Part shown: piece by piece, positions 17,267 through 25,547 of the stretch | Layout of the letters: every line of letters starts with the position of its first letter | Position numbering within the stretch: position 1 is the stretch's first letter | NCBI RefSeq assembly: GCF_022678645.1 | Contig: NZ_JALBWV010000001.1 | Coordinates: forward strand, 124,001 to 188,000 | From: Saccharopolyspora soli | GTDB lineage: Bacteria; Actinomycetota; Actinomycetes; Mycobacteriales; Pseudonocardiaceae | Direction of reading: 5' to 3' | Length of the DNA: 64,000 bases | Program-made: the position numbers and the translations under genes | The notes under the pieces: generated by a model | Database searches by the model: none | What the model saw: the letters and a program-made list of their open reading frames with translations, nothing else | Told to the model about the DNA's origin: nothing

Positions 17267-17761
17267 TCAGAGCCCTGTCAGGGCGGCTGCGGTGGGAGCC
17301 CAGCGGTCGGCGTATTCCCTCAGCTTCGGGTCGTCGGCGTAGGTGGCGTCGATGAGGTAGAGGCCGGGGAGTGCGCACGTGGCACCGAGCTCGCTGAGGA
17401 CCGGTTTGAGCAGTACGTCCGGAGCCAACGCGTGGGCGGGCCCAGCGCCGAGCATCAGCGGCACCGCGACCACCCCTTGCAGCCCGGTACCGCCCGCGAA
17501 CTGGTCCAGGAACAGCTTGAGCATGCCGGTGTAGGTCGCCTTGAACGTCGGGCTGGCGAACACGACGAGGTTGGATTCCTGCACCGTGCGAACCGCCGCC
17601 GCCACCGCTTCATCGCCCCATCCGAGCAGCCCGGGTCCGAGCTCGACGACGTCCACCACGTTGTCGACCGGCCGCGACATGAGCGCTTCGGCGAGCATCC
17701 GGCCCGCGTCCAGGGTGCGGGACGCGGGTTTCGGGTTCCCGGCCACGACAGTCGTTTTCAC
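17267..17761 (-). CDS. NADPH-dependent FMN reductase family protein
   Basis: 164 residues with a flavodoxin-like fold. The N-terminus VVAGNPKPASRT is the phosphate-binding loop of the family, and VVFASPTFKATYTGMLKLFLDQF is the conserved flavin and dimer region. The GTG start at 17761 is set by GAGGAGGA just upstream; the open frame continues further with no similarity. Related proteins supply reduced FMN to monooxygenases or reduce quinones. It is tandem with the DUF2071 gene, but 276 bases apart, a stretch in which I see no gene. The physiological partner is unknown. Confidence 0.85.
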   Translation of the reverse strand: MKTTVVAGNPKPASRTLDAGRMLAEALMSRPVDNVVDVVELGPGLLGWGDEAVAAAVRTVQESNLVVFASPTFKATYTGMLKLFLDQFAGGTGLQGVVAVPLMLGAGPAHALAPDVLLKPVLSELGATCALPGLYLIDATYADDPKLREYADRWAPTAAALTGL

Positions 17762-18037
17762 GGCTCCTCCTCGGCTGATGTGTTGTGCGGGTTCCGCGGC
17801 GTTGACCGCGGAAATGCCCGGAACCTGCACAACGATGTCGGTGCGGATGGCCGCGCGGCCCCGTGGTCGCAGGGGATCGAAGGCTGTGCCTCGAAGCCAG
17901 CGCGCCCCTCGAAGGTAGACCAGGACACCACCTTCGATGCAGGTCGCCGTCGACACGCTGCTGAACTGCGGAGATCGGGTTCCGCGCCGGAAACCCGGCA
18001 CTTGGTCGCAGGACTGGGCGAGTGATCGGCGGCGGAA

Positions 18038-18772
18038 TCAGTCGGCGTGCTGAGGCCAGTCGAAGCGGGCCGGGACGCCCGGTGACCACAGCACGCTGAC
18101 CGGTGGCCCGGTAACGCGCAGTCCGGCTGCCGACACGAAGGAATCGGCGAGGTGGGTGAGCTCGGCGCGGTGCAACCGCCAGCGCGGATGGGCGTTGGGG
18201 AGATAGCTGGTGCGGCCTCCGCGTGCGCGATGCAGTCCCCACCGGGCGGTGAGGAAGTGCTCAAGCTCGGTTGGGTCGCGCAGCGGCGGTCCGACGCGCA
18301 CCGACATGCTGCTGGTGATGCCGCCTCCGCTGGGCCACCGACGGCGCGCAGTGTAGGTGAAGTGGTCGCCGTCGCAGACGACGGACATGCGCGACCACAG
18401 GTAGGGCAGGCCCATGCCGGCTCGTGCCGCCAGCACCGGGAGCAACCGGTTCGCGTCCATGGATCGGAAAACGACGCCCCGGCGCCCGGAGGAGTCCACC
18501 GAGTACAGACGCACGTTGGTCTCCGCGAAGCGGCCCAGGTACGGCAGCCCTGGGCTTCCCGCGACGCCGACGCGGTCCATGCGGAAAGCGACGAGCCCGA
18601 CGTAGGTCTGCCCGTCCAGCACGTCAGGCCGCACGCCACCGGGCATCAGCGGCCGAACAACCGATGGCTCGACCGGCCAGTGCACGAACGTCACGTCCCG
18701 CCACCATTGCGTGCTCATCCGCCCGCGCACCGGCCGTTGGGGTGTAGGCGTGACTGGTTCCAGGGCTGCCAT
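18038..18772 (-). CDS. DUF2071 (YqjF-like) protein
   Basis: 244 residues from ATG 18772, or 226 from ATG 18718, which begins exactly at the conserved MSTQWWRDVTFVHWPVEP. This opening, followed by VRPLMPGGVRPDVLDGQTYVGLVAFRM, is diagnostic for the YqjF/DUF2071 family, which shares the acetoacetate-decarboxylase-like beta fold. The biochemical role is not established. The first ATG has GGAGCAGCAGG upstream, hence the longer form is listed. It is divergent from the membrane protein gene at 18887, with about 114 bases between them. Confidence 0.82.
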   Translation of the reverse strand: MAALEPVTPTPQRPVRGRMSTQWWRDVTFVHWPVEPSVVRPLMPGGVRPDVLDGQTYVGLVAFRMDRVGVAGSPGLPYLGRFAETNVRLYSVDSSGRRGVVFRSMDANRLLPVLAARAGMGLPYLWSRMSVVCDGDHFTYTARRRWPSGGGITSSMSVRVGPPLRDPTELEHFLTARWGLHRARGGRTSYLPNAHPRWRLHRAELTHLADSFVSAAGLRVTGPPVSVLWSPGVPARFDWPQHAD

Positions 18773-18886
18773 CCTGCTGCTCCAACGAGATTCGACCGGG
18801 CGAGTTGATCGTTCCGGGGACCCCTCCCGGTTTCGGTGCCGACAATGGGAAACGGCTCCGCCAGTTTGCCCGAGGAGGGGACGACG

Positions 18887-20314
18887 ATGGATCTGCGGAC
18901 GCGGCCCATACCGGCGCCAGCGGTCCAGCCCCGCGATCCGCTGGCCATCGCGTTGGCGAACGCCTCGCTGCTCGGCGCCGGGTACTTGATGCTGGGTCGG
19001 CGGCGGCTCGCGATCGCCGCCGGATCGGTCACAGCCGTGCTCGTCGCCATGCTGGCCTGGGTCGTGCCGTCGGTGTGGTTCGAGGTCGTCGTGCTCCTGT
19101 GGTGGGCGGCCGTCGTGGTGCACGGCTGGTGCCTGGCAGGTGGGCGGCTGACCCGGCAGCGCGGGGTGGCAACGCAGCGATTGATCGCCCTCGCCATCAC
19201 GCTTCCCGTGCTGCTGTCCGTCGGCCTCCTCCGCTTCGACGCCGCGCGGATCGAGCGCGTCGCTGCCGAGGCTCGCCGCAACGGCGACTGCTCGCAGGCA
19301 CTGGCGGTCCTGGACAGGATGTGGGTTGGCCACCGCTTGGCCGACGCGCCGCTGACCGCCCGTGGCGACGACACGGTCCAGGCGTGCGAACAGCTTGGGA
19401 TGGCCAGGGGTGAGCTCGAAACCGCTCGCACTGGCGACATCGAGGCGCTGAAGCTCGGTTTCAGCCGTCTGTCCACAGTGCTCGCTGAACTGCCCGGTCA
19501 CGAGAAGATGGTCGAGAACGCGCTGGACGGTTTCCTCGACCGCCTGCCCGCCGAGGACGCCTGCGACACCAATGCGATCATCGACTGGCTCGGCCAGCGG
19601 CAAGCCAGCGCCGATGTGCTGGACCGGGCGGTCGACGTCGTCCAGCGGATCGCGCCCGCGGCGATCGTCGGGTGCGGCGACGATCTCATGGCGGCCAACG
19701 ACTGGCAGCAGGCACGTGCGCACTACCAGCAATTGCTCGACCAGTACCCCGGCCACGAGCTCGCCGCCAAGGCCGGTGAGGGCGTCACGCGGGCCACCCA
19801 GGCGATCGAGTTGGCGAACGTGCGGGGCCTTCTGCAACCTCCGTCCGAGGGTGAGCAACCCGCCTATTGCGCCAACCCGGCGCCCTACAGCGGCGCCGCC
19901 CCCTACGGTGTCGCCGGGCCGGACCGCGCAATGCTGTTCGGCAACGACGAGTACACCAACAGGCTCCCCGCCGACTGGAAGGCGGCCGACGCCGCCGATG
20001 CAGTGCTGGTGATCTGCGCTGGCGATACCGAGTACGGAGCCCCGGTCGAAACCTGCCCGTACGAGTCAACCTTCGCGCTCGACGGGTACGACGACGTGAC
20101 GTTCCGGAAGACAGCGATTCCGGTCCGCGTCTACGAGGTGCGCACCGGGCGGCTCGTGGCCGACACCAGGGTGGAGATCGGCGGCGCGAGCTGTCCGGAA
20201 GTGCTGGAGTACACCACCTACAACTACCTCGACGTCGGCCCGCCATCCGAGGTGTACGTGGCCGCGTCGGATCCCGACATAGGCGCCGCCTTCGCTGCGC
20301 TGATCACCCCGTGA
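18887..20314 (+). CDS. Membrane protein with TPR-like soluble domain, function unknown
   Basis: 475 residues. Three to four hydrophobic segments lie in the first 120 residues (LAIALANASLLGAGYLML, AIAAGSVTAVLVAMLAWVV, WFEVVVLLWWAAVVVHGW and LIALAITLPVLLSVGLL). A long soluble part follows, with helical repeats such as NDWQQARAHYQQLLDQYPGH that look like tetratricopeptide units. The C-terminal domain (about residue 330 onward) has four cysteines, in YCANP, VICAGD, ETCPYES and GASCPEV, probably pairing outside the membrane. GAGGAGGGG at 18872-18880 sets the ATG at 18887. The family occurs in actinobacteria without known function. The 266 bases downstream hold no gene, only the tandem repeat listed next. 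Confidence 0.7.
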   Translation: MDLRTRPIPAPAVQPRDPLAIALANASLLGAGYLMLGRRRLAIAAGSVTAVLVAMLAWVVPSVWFEVVVLLWWAAVVVHGWCLAGGRLTRQRGVATQRLIALAITLPVLLSVGLLRFDAARIERVAAEARRNGDCSQALAVLDRMWVGHRLADAPLTARGDDTVQACEQLGMARGELETARTGDIEALKLGFSRLSTVLAELPGHEKMVENALDGFLDRLPAEDACDTNAIIDWLGQRQASADVLDRAVDVVQRIAPAAIVGCGDDLMAANDWQQARAHYQQLLDQYPGHELAAKAGEGVTRATQAIELANVRGLLQPPSEGEQPAYCANPAPYSGAAPYGVAGPDRAMLFGNDEYTNRLPADWKAADAADAVLVICAGDTEYGAPVETCPYESTFALDGYDDVTFRKTAIPVRVYEVRTGRLVADTRVEIGGASCPEVLEYTTYNYLDVGPPSEVYVAASDPDIGAAFAALITP

Positions 20315-20472
20315 TCCCGTTAGAACTCGCGCGGATTGGGGGTGACCGCAGGTGGTCGTCAGGCAAGCGGCGTGAGCCGCTTCTTCCCAACCTCGCAGCT
20401 TGCACCGCCGCGGGTTCACGGTGCCCACCCTTCTGGGGTTCTCCCCGCGAGGACAGCCCCGACGCCGCGTAT

Positions 20473-20508
20473 TGGACATGCATAAGTCGGTGGACATACG
20501 TAAGTCGG
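20473..20508. repeat. Tandem 18-base direct repeat
   Basis: Two adjacent 18-base copies, TGGACATGCATAAGTCGG at 20473 and TGGACATACGTAAGTCGG at 20491, differing at three central positions. It lies in the non-coding gap between the convergent ends of the membrane protein gene and the P450-operon ferredoxin. The half-site ACGTAAGT and close head-to-tail spacing resemble a protein-binding site, but no gene starts nearby. Confidence 0.7.
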
Positions 20509-20580
20509 GGATCCCGGAGTCGAGAAGACCGCTGAGGTTCCGCTACCCGCACCGCCACGCAAACCAACCGGCGCACCCTC

Positions 20581-20775
20581 CTATTCGTCCACCGTGATGG
20601 CCAGTGCTGGGCAGACGGATGCGGCGTGCTGGACGTCGGCGATCAGGTCCGCGGACGGGTTTTCGTTGAGCAGCACCACGATGCCGTCCTCGTCGCGCTG
20701 GTCGAACACCTCCCCGGCAGCCACGACGCACTGCCCGGAGGCCACGCACTTGTCCTGGTCGACGGTCACCTTCAT
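20581..20775 (-). CDS. Small P450-type ferredoxin (three cysteines)
   Basis: 64 residues with CVASGQC and a single later CP pair (SVCPALAI): three cysteine ligands with an alanine where a [4Fe-4S] protein has its second cysteine. This is the [3Fe-4S] pattern of actinobacterial P450 electron donors. ATG 20775 follows AGGAG. It is the last gene of the P450 operon, 28 bases after the P450 at 20804, and most likely supplies electrons to it. It resembles the ferredoxin at 23298 and may be its paralogue. Confidence 0.93.
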   Translation of the reverse strand: MKVTVDQDKCVASGQCVVAAGEVFDQRDEDGIVVLLNENPSADLIADVQHAASVCPALAITVDE

Positions 20776-20803
20776 GGGAACTCCTGGTCGTTGTTTTGGC
20801 CGG

Positions 20804-22033
20804 TCACCAGGTGACGGGCAGTTCGTAGACGCCGTAGACGGATCCGTCGTGCTTGAACGGGATTTGCTCGACGTCGGCGGCCAGCCGCAGGGTGGGGATG
20901 CGCCGGTAGAGGGTGCCGTAGACGACCTGCAGCTCCATCCGGGCCAGCGGCTGTCCGAGGCATTGGTGCACCCCGAACCCGAAGGCCACGTGGTGGCGGG
21001 CGTCGCGGTGGATGTCCAGCCGGTTGGGGTCGGGGAAGGCATCGGGGTCCCGGTTGCCGATGTCGTTGGCCATGATCAGCCCTTCGCCAGCGCGGACGAC
21101 CTGACCGGCGATCTCGATGTCCTCCAGCGCGACCCGGCGCCGCCCGTTGTGCGTGATGTGCAGGTAGCGCAGCAGTTCCTCGACCGCCCCGGAGATCAGC
21201 TTCGGATCGTCGGTGTCGCGGAGCGTGGCCAGCTGGTCGGGGTGTTCCAGCAGGGCCAGCGTGCCCAACGCGATCATGTTCGCGGTGGTCTCGTGCCCCG
21301 CGATCAGCAGCAGCACCCCCATTCCCGCCGCTTCCTGCCGGGACAGCTCACCGGCCTTGACCCGCTCGGTCAGCCCGGACAGCAGGTCGTCACCGGGGTC
21401 GCGGAGCTTCTCGCCCATCAGGTCGTCCAGGTAGCGCGACAGCTCGCCGAAGGCGGCGGTCCGCTCTTCGGGCTTCGCGTCCCTCCTGATGATGATCTTG
21501 CTGTTGCTCTGGAAGAAGTCGTGGTCGGAGTAGGGGACGCCGAGCAGTTGGCAGATCACCAGCGAGGGCACCGGCAGGGCGAACGCCTCGACCAGGTCCA
21601 CCGGTTTCGGCCCGGCCAGCATGCCGTCGATCAGGTCGTCCACGATCTTCTGCACGGCGGGCCGCAGCCCCTCCACCCGCTTGATGGAGAACGGTGCCGT
21701 CACCATCCGCCGCAGGCGCGCGTGTTCGGGATCGTCCATCAGGATGAAGCCGATGCTCGACCTGTTGGGATCGATCGGAGCCGGGCTCGGATAGCCGGGG
21801 CGGGTGATGTCGGCGCTGACCCGCGCGTCGGCCAGCAGGGCCCGCTGGTCGGCGTAGCGGGTCACCAGCCACGGCGTGCTGCCGTCCCACAGCCGGACCT
21901 TCGTGAGCGGGCCTTCTTCCTGCTTGGCCTGCAGATCAGGAGGTGGATCCAGCGGGCACCCCGTCGCCCTGACCATCGGGTACTGCGGGATCTCGGACGA
22001 GTTCTCGCCGGTTGGACTCAACGTGCTGGGCAT
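20804..22033 (-). CDS. Cytochrome P450 (second of the operon)
   Basis: 409 residues, the usual length of a soluble bacterial class I P450. Motifs: I-helix LIAGHETTANM, K-helix EELLR, and the heme loop FGFGVHQCLGQPLARMEL with the cysteine ligand. The N-terminus PMVRATGCPLDPPPD resembles the CYP105 group of actinomycete xenobiotic and macrolide hydroxylases. AAAGGAGAGG precedes ATG 22033; the frame continues upstream without P450 similarity. An adjacent ferredoxin and ferredoxin reductase give it a full electron chain. The substrate is unknown. Confidence 0.95.
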   Translation of the reverse strand: MPSTLSPTGENSSEIPQYPMVRATGCPLDPPPDLQAKQEEGPLTKVRLWDGSTPWLVTRYADQRALLADARVSADITRPGYPSPAPIDPNRSSIGFILMDDPEHARLRRMVTAPFSIKRVEGLRPAVQKIVDDLIDGMLAGPKPVDLVEAFALPVPSLVICQLLGVPYSDHDFFQSNSKIIIRRDAKPEERTAAFGELSRYLDDLMGEKLRDPGDDLLSGLTERVKAGELSRQEAAGMGVLLLIAGHETTANMIALGTLALLEHPDQLATLRDTDDPKLISGAVEELLRYLHITHNGRRRVALEDIEIAGQVVRAGEGLIMANDIGNRDPDAFPDPNRLDIHRDARHHVAFGFGVHQCLGQPLARMELQVVYGTLYRRIPTLRLAADVEQIPFKHDGSVYGVYELPVTW

Positions 22034-22113
22034 TGCGTACCTCTCCTTTCGGGAGGACGTGCGCCGCGGGGTGCGCGCGTCTTTCACTTGCAGAACGGCG
22101 AGTTTCGACTGGG

Positions 22114-23301
22114 TCAGGTGGCTGCTACGAGGTCGGCGAGCGCATCGACGACCTCCTGCCGCCGCATTCGGGTCTGCTTCGGCATGTTCCAGCCCACCAC
22201 GCCGATGACCGCGCCCGCCCGCCGGTAGCGCACGACGAAGCGTCGATCCGCCACACCGCCGTCCACAATGGATACTTCGGCGTCCGCGCCAGGCATCCCG
22301 TACGCCTGGATCTTGGCGTCGAACTGGTCGGTCCAGAAGTACGGCACCGGGGTGTAGGGCTGGTCCGCGCCGAGGATGTTGGCCGCGACGGTGTTGGCCT
22401 GCTCGGTGGCGTTGGTCCGGTTCTCCAGCCGCAGCGAGGTGCCGAGCTGGTCGTGGTGCCAGCGCGCCACGTCGCCGACGGCGTAGATCCCCTCCGCTGC
22501 CCGGCAGCGCGAATCGCACACCAGCCCGTTGTCGACCTGAAGGCCGCTGTCGGCCAGCCAGTCCGTTGCCGGATCGGCGCCGAGCGCCACTACGACGACG
22601 TCGCCGGGCAGGACCTCCCCGTTGTCCAGGCGAACTCCGGTCACCCTCCCGTGACGTCCGGTCAGACCGCTGACCGGGGCACCGAGCCGCAGGTGGACCC
22701 CGTGTTCGACGTGCAGTTCAACGAGCAGTCCCGCGATCAAGGGGCCGAACTGGCTCGCCAGCGGAGCTGGCTGGGGCCCGGTCAGGGTGACCGCGAGTCC
22801 CAATCCCCGTGCGGTGGCGGCGACTTCGGCGCCGAGTACGCCGTCTCCGACCACCACGACCCGCGATGCGGCCAGCAGATCTGCGCGCAGTGCCAGGGCA
22901 TCGTCGAGCGTGCGAAGCACGTGGACACCTGCCAACTCGGCCTGGCCGGGAAGCATGCGCGGCCGCAGCCCCGTGGCCACGACGACAGCATCGGCGCGCA
23001 GGGCGCGTCCGGATTCGGTGTGCACGGTGCGGGTCGCGGCGTCCAGACCGACTGCTGGGTCACCGAGGACGATCTCGGCATCCAGTGTGGACAGATGGGT
23101 CTGCGGTCGCAGCTGTGCTCGGTCGAGATCCCACGAGCCGGAAAGCACCTGTTTGGACAGTGGCGGGCGATCGTAGGGCAGGTGCCGCTCGTCGCCCAGC
23201 AAGGTCAACGTTGCCCGGAAGCCCTTGCGCCGCAAGGACTCCAGGGTCGCCAGTCCGGCTGCGGAGGCGCCAACCACCAGGACGCTGGCTGGTTCGGTCA
23301 T
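22114..23301 (-). CDS. FAD/NADH ferredoxin reductase (P450 reductase type)
   Basis: 395 residues of the putidaredoxin-reductase family. The FAD site is VLVVGASAAGLATLESLRR at the N-terminus, the NAD site VVVVGDGVLGAEVAATARG in the middle, and the second FAD motif AEGIYAVGDVARW towards the C-terminus, followed by the reductase C-terminal domain with PYFWTDQFDAKIQAYG. It transfers electrons from NAD(P)H to the small ferredoxins. Its ATG at 23301 overlaps the ferredoxin stop as ATGA, so the two are translationally coupled. One reductase apparently serves two ferredoxins and two P450s. Confidence 0.94.
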   Translation of the reverse strand: MTEPASVLVVGASAAGLATLESLRRKGFRATLTLLGDERHLPYDRPPLSKQVLSGSWDLDRAQLRPQTHLSTLDAEIVLGDPAVGLDAATRTVHTESGRALRADAVVVATGLRPRMLPGQAELAGVHVLRTLDDALALRADLLAASRVVVVGDGVLGAEVAATARGLGLAVTLTGPQPAPLASQFGPLIAGLLVELHVEHGVHLRLGAPVSGLTGRHGRVTGVRLDNGEVLPGDVVVVALGADPATDWLADSGLQVDNGLVCDSRCRAAEGIYAVGDVARWHHDQLGTSLRLENRTNATEQANTVAANILGADQPYTPVPYFWTDQFDAKIQAYGMPGADAEVSIVDGGVADRRFVVRYRRAGAVIGVVGWNMPKQTRMRRQEVVDALADLVAAT

Positions 23302-23498
23302 GCCTTCTCGCTCAACTGGATCGCGGCGGCGGGGCACATGCTCGCGGCTTCGCGGACCGTGGTGTGCAGCGGCTCGGGCGGCTCAGGATCGAGCAGGATC
23401 ACGATGCCGTCTTCCTCGCGCTGGTCGAACACCTCTGGGGCGAGCAGCACGCACTGGCCCGCGCCGCAGCACTTGTCCTCGTCAACGCTTACCTTCAT
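23298..23498 (-). CDS. Small P450-type ferredoxin (three cysteines, first)
   Basis: 66 residues: CCGAGQC at residues 10-16 and MCPAAAI near residue 53. The second position of the cluster motif is glycine, which fits a [3Fe-4S] centre; the extra cysteine beside the first ligand is unusual. The stop overlaps the reductase start by four bases. It probably receives electrons from that reductase and passes them to the P450s. Confidence 0.92.
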   Translation of the reverse strand: MKVSVDEDKCCGAGQCVLLAPEVFDQREEDGIVILLDPEPPEPLHTTVREAASMCPAAAIQLSEKA

Positions 23499-23546
23499 CA
23501 GCGGTTCTCCTCTGCCTGCGGTGCCGCGACCGCAACGCCTTCGTCG

Positions 23547-24203
23547 TCAGGCCCGCGGGGTCACCGGCGCCAGCCACAACCCCGCGATCGCGTCGATCAG
23601 CCCGGTCGCGGCGTCGTGCCAGCTGGACCGGGGTGTCGGGGCGCCCTCGGCGAGCGCGCGTTCGCGCTCGGCGCACGTGTGCACCATCAACTGGCGGGCC
23701 ATGTCGCCGCGTTCCAGGCGAACTTCCACCGGCAGTTCGGGCAGGCACCGGTTGAAGCCTTCCAGGATCTGGCGCAGCGACGGTGAGGTCATGGCTTCGT
23801 CGATCATGATCGCCCGGAGCGCGGGATCGGTCATGACCTGGGCGCCGAACCGGGCGAACCAGGTGGGGGAGCCCAGGGCGGCCAGGTGCTCGGTGTTCGG
23901 GCGCACCAGGCAGGCCACCCAGTCCCGCACGTCGGTGGAGCCGTCGACCTCGGCCACCATCCGCACGCGCACCCGCTCGATCTGCTCGGTGTGCTTGCGC
24001 GCGATCGCCCGCACCAGATCGGCTTTGGTGCCGAAGTGGTAGCCGACGGCGGCGCTGTTGCCCTGACCCGCGGCCTCGCTGACTTGGCGGTTGGACACCG
24101 CGAACACACCGTGCTCGGCGAACAACCGCTCGGCCGCGGTGAGGATCAGTTCGCGCGTCGCGTTGACGCGTTCGGCCCGGACGGTCTTCCCGGCCACGGT
24201 CAC
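23547..24203 (-). CDS. TetR-family regulator of the P450 operon
   Basis: 218 residues from GTG 24203, whose GTGA overlaps the stop of the P450 gene. The helix-turn-helix is in residues about 10-60, with LILTAAERLFAEHGVFAVSNRQVSEA and AVGYHFGTKADLVRAIA. Its position inside the P450 operon and the palindrome upstream of the first P450 suggest it represses its own operon and the divergent exporter; this is inference from layout. The ligand may be the P450 substrate or product. Confidence 0.88.
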   Translation of the reverse strand: MTVAGKTVRAERVNATRELILTAAERLFAEHGVFAVSNRQVSEAAGQGNSAAVGYHFGTKADLVRAIARKHTEQIERVRVRMVAEVDGSTDVRDWVACLVRPNTEHLAALGSPTWFARFGAQVMTDPALRAIMIDEAMTSPSLRQILEGFNRCLPELPVEVRLERGDMARQLMVHTCAERERALAEGAPTPRSSWHDAATGLIDAIAGLWLAPVTPRA

Positions 24204-25423
24204 CACCTCACCGGAACTTCGCGCAACCCGCCGACCGCCAGTCCCTCGACCCGGCGCAGCTCGTCCACGCCGACGGCGAGTGCCAGGGTGGGAAGTCGAC
24301 GCAGCAGCACATCCAGCACGACCTGCAGTTCGGTGCGGGCCAGCGCCTGTCCCAGGCACGAGTGCGCCCCGGCGCCGAAGGCCAGGTGGGCGTTCGGGCT
24401 GCGGCCGAGGTCCATCTCGTCGGCGTCGTCGAACGCCGTGACGTCGCGGTTGGCCGCGGCCATGCTGCACACCACGGTGGTGCCGCCGGGCAGCAGCGTG
24501 CCAGCGACCTCGGCGTCCTCGCCGATGTAGCGTGGCATGCCGAACCCCTGGTTGGCGTCGAAGCGCAGCGCCTCCTCAACGGCAGTGCGCACCAGCGACC
24601 GATCCGCCACCAGCTGCTCCCACCGCGTGCGGTCGGCCAGCAGCATGGCCACCATCTTGCCGATCATGTTCGCCGTGGTCTCGTGCCCGGCGACCAGCAG
24701 ACCCTGGCCGGTGGCCACCAGTTCAGCGTCGGACAACCGGCCACCCTCGGCGTCGGTGCCGGTGATCAGCTCGCTGAGCAGGTCTTCACCCGGTGCCGCC
24801 CGCTTGGCGGTCACGTGGGCGGCCATGTACTCGACGAATTCGGCCTGCGCCGCGTCGATCTCGGCCTGCGCGTACCGGGTCAGGTTGAGCAGCGTGTCGG
24901 ACCAGTGGGCGAATTTGTCCCGGTCCGAGTCCGGGACGCCGAGCATGGTGCAGATCACCCACACCGGCAACGGGAAACCCAGGCCCGCCTTGAGATCCGC
25001 CGGATGGCCGTGCTTCACCATGTCGTCGATGAGCTGGTCGGCCATCGCTTCGATGCCGGGCCGCAGCGCGGCCATCCTCTTGGCCGTGAACCACTTGCCG
25101 ATCATCCGCCGCCAGCGCTGGTGCCCGCTGCCGCTTTGGGGTATCGACTCGCCCATCGAACTGTTGAACACCCCGCCCGACTCGTTGGCCGCGATCCGGG
25201 CCGCGTCATCGGCGTTGAGCTGCCGGGTGAACCGCGGGTCGGAGAGCACCTGCTTGACATCCGCGTAGCGGGTGACCAGCGACGCCTCGTCCCCGCTGGG
25301 CAACGTCACCCGCGCGACCGGACACTCCTGCCGCAGCCGCTCCCACTGCTCCGGTGGCTCCAGCGCCGCTTCGCTGGGAATCGGGTAGTTCAGCACCTGC
25401 TCGCGGTCACCGTTTCCCGCCAC
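24200..25423 (-). CDS. Cytochrome P450 (first of the operon)
   Basis: 407 residues. Motifs: I-helix LLVAGHETTANMIGKMV, K-helix EEALR and heme loop FGAGAHSCLGQALARTEL. It has the CYP105/CYP107-like layout but differs clearly from the other P450 at 20804, so the two probably do different steps. It starts the operon: P450, TetR, ferredoxin, reductase, second P450, second ferredoxin. The first four genes are separated by overlaps or fewer than 50 bases. The promoter must lie in the 124 bases before the divergent exporter. Confidence 0.95.
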   Translation of the reverse strand: MAGNGDREQVLNYPIPSEAALEPPEQWERLRQECPVARVTLPSGDEASLVTRYADVKQVLSDPRFTRQLNADDAARIAANESGGVFNSSMGESIPQSGSGHQRWRRMIGKWFTAKRMAALRPGIEAMADQLIDDMVKHGHPADLKAGLGFPLPVWVICTMLGVPDSDRDKFAHWSDTLLNLTRYAQAEIDAAQAEFVEYMAAHVTAKRAAPGEDLLSELITGTDAEGGRLSDAELVATGQGLLVAGHETTANMIGKMVAMLLADRTRWEQLVADRSLVRTAVEEALRFDANQGFGMPRYIGEDAEVAGTLLPGGTTVVCSMAAANRDVTAFDDADEMDLGRSPNAHLAFGAGAHSCLGQALARTELQVVLDVLLRRLPTLALAVGVDELRRVEGLAVGGLREVPVRW

Positions 25424-25482
25424 GGTGTCCTCCTTCGCGTCGGCTCCGGTCCGTACCCAGTTAACCGATCCGGCTGGTTTAA

Positions 25483-25500
25483 GTCAATCAATTGATTTAA
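25483..25500. promoter_or_regulatory. Candidate TetR operator between P450 operon and exporter
   Basis: An AT-rich palindrome in a GC-rich background: AATCAATTGATT at 25486-25497 is a perfect 12-base inverted repeat, flanked by TTAA on both sides (TTAAGTC and TTTAA). It lies 60 bases upstream of the P450 start and 48 upstream of the exporter start. A TetR gene is encoded in the operon, which makes it the natural candidate. Confidence 0.6.
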
Positions 25501-25547
25501 TCTCGGACCGGTCGTGTGGATCGATTGCCCAGACGGAGGCCCTTGCC

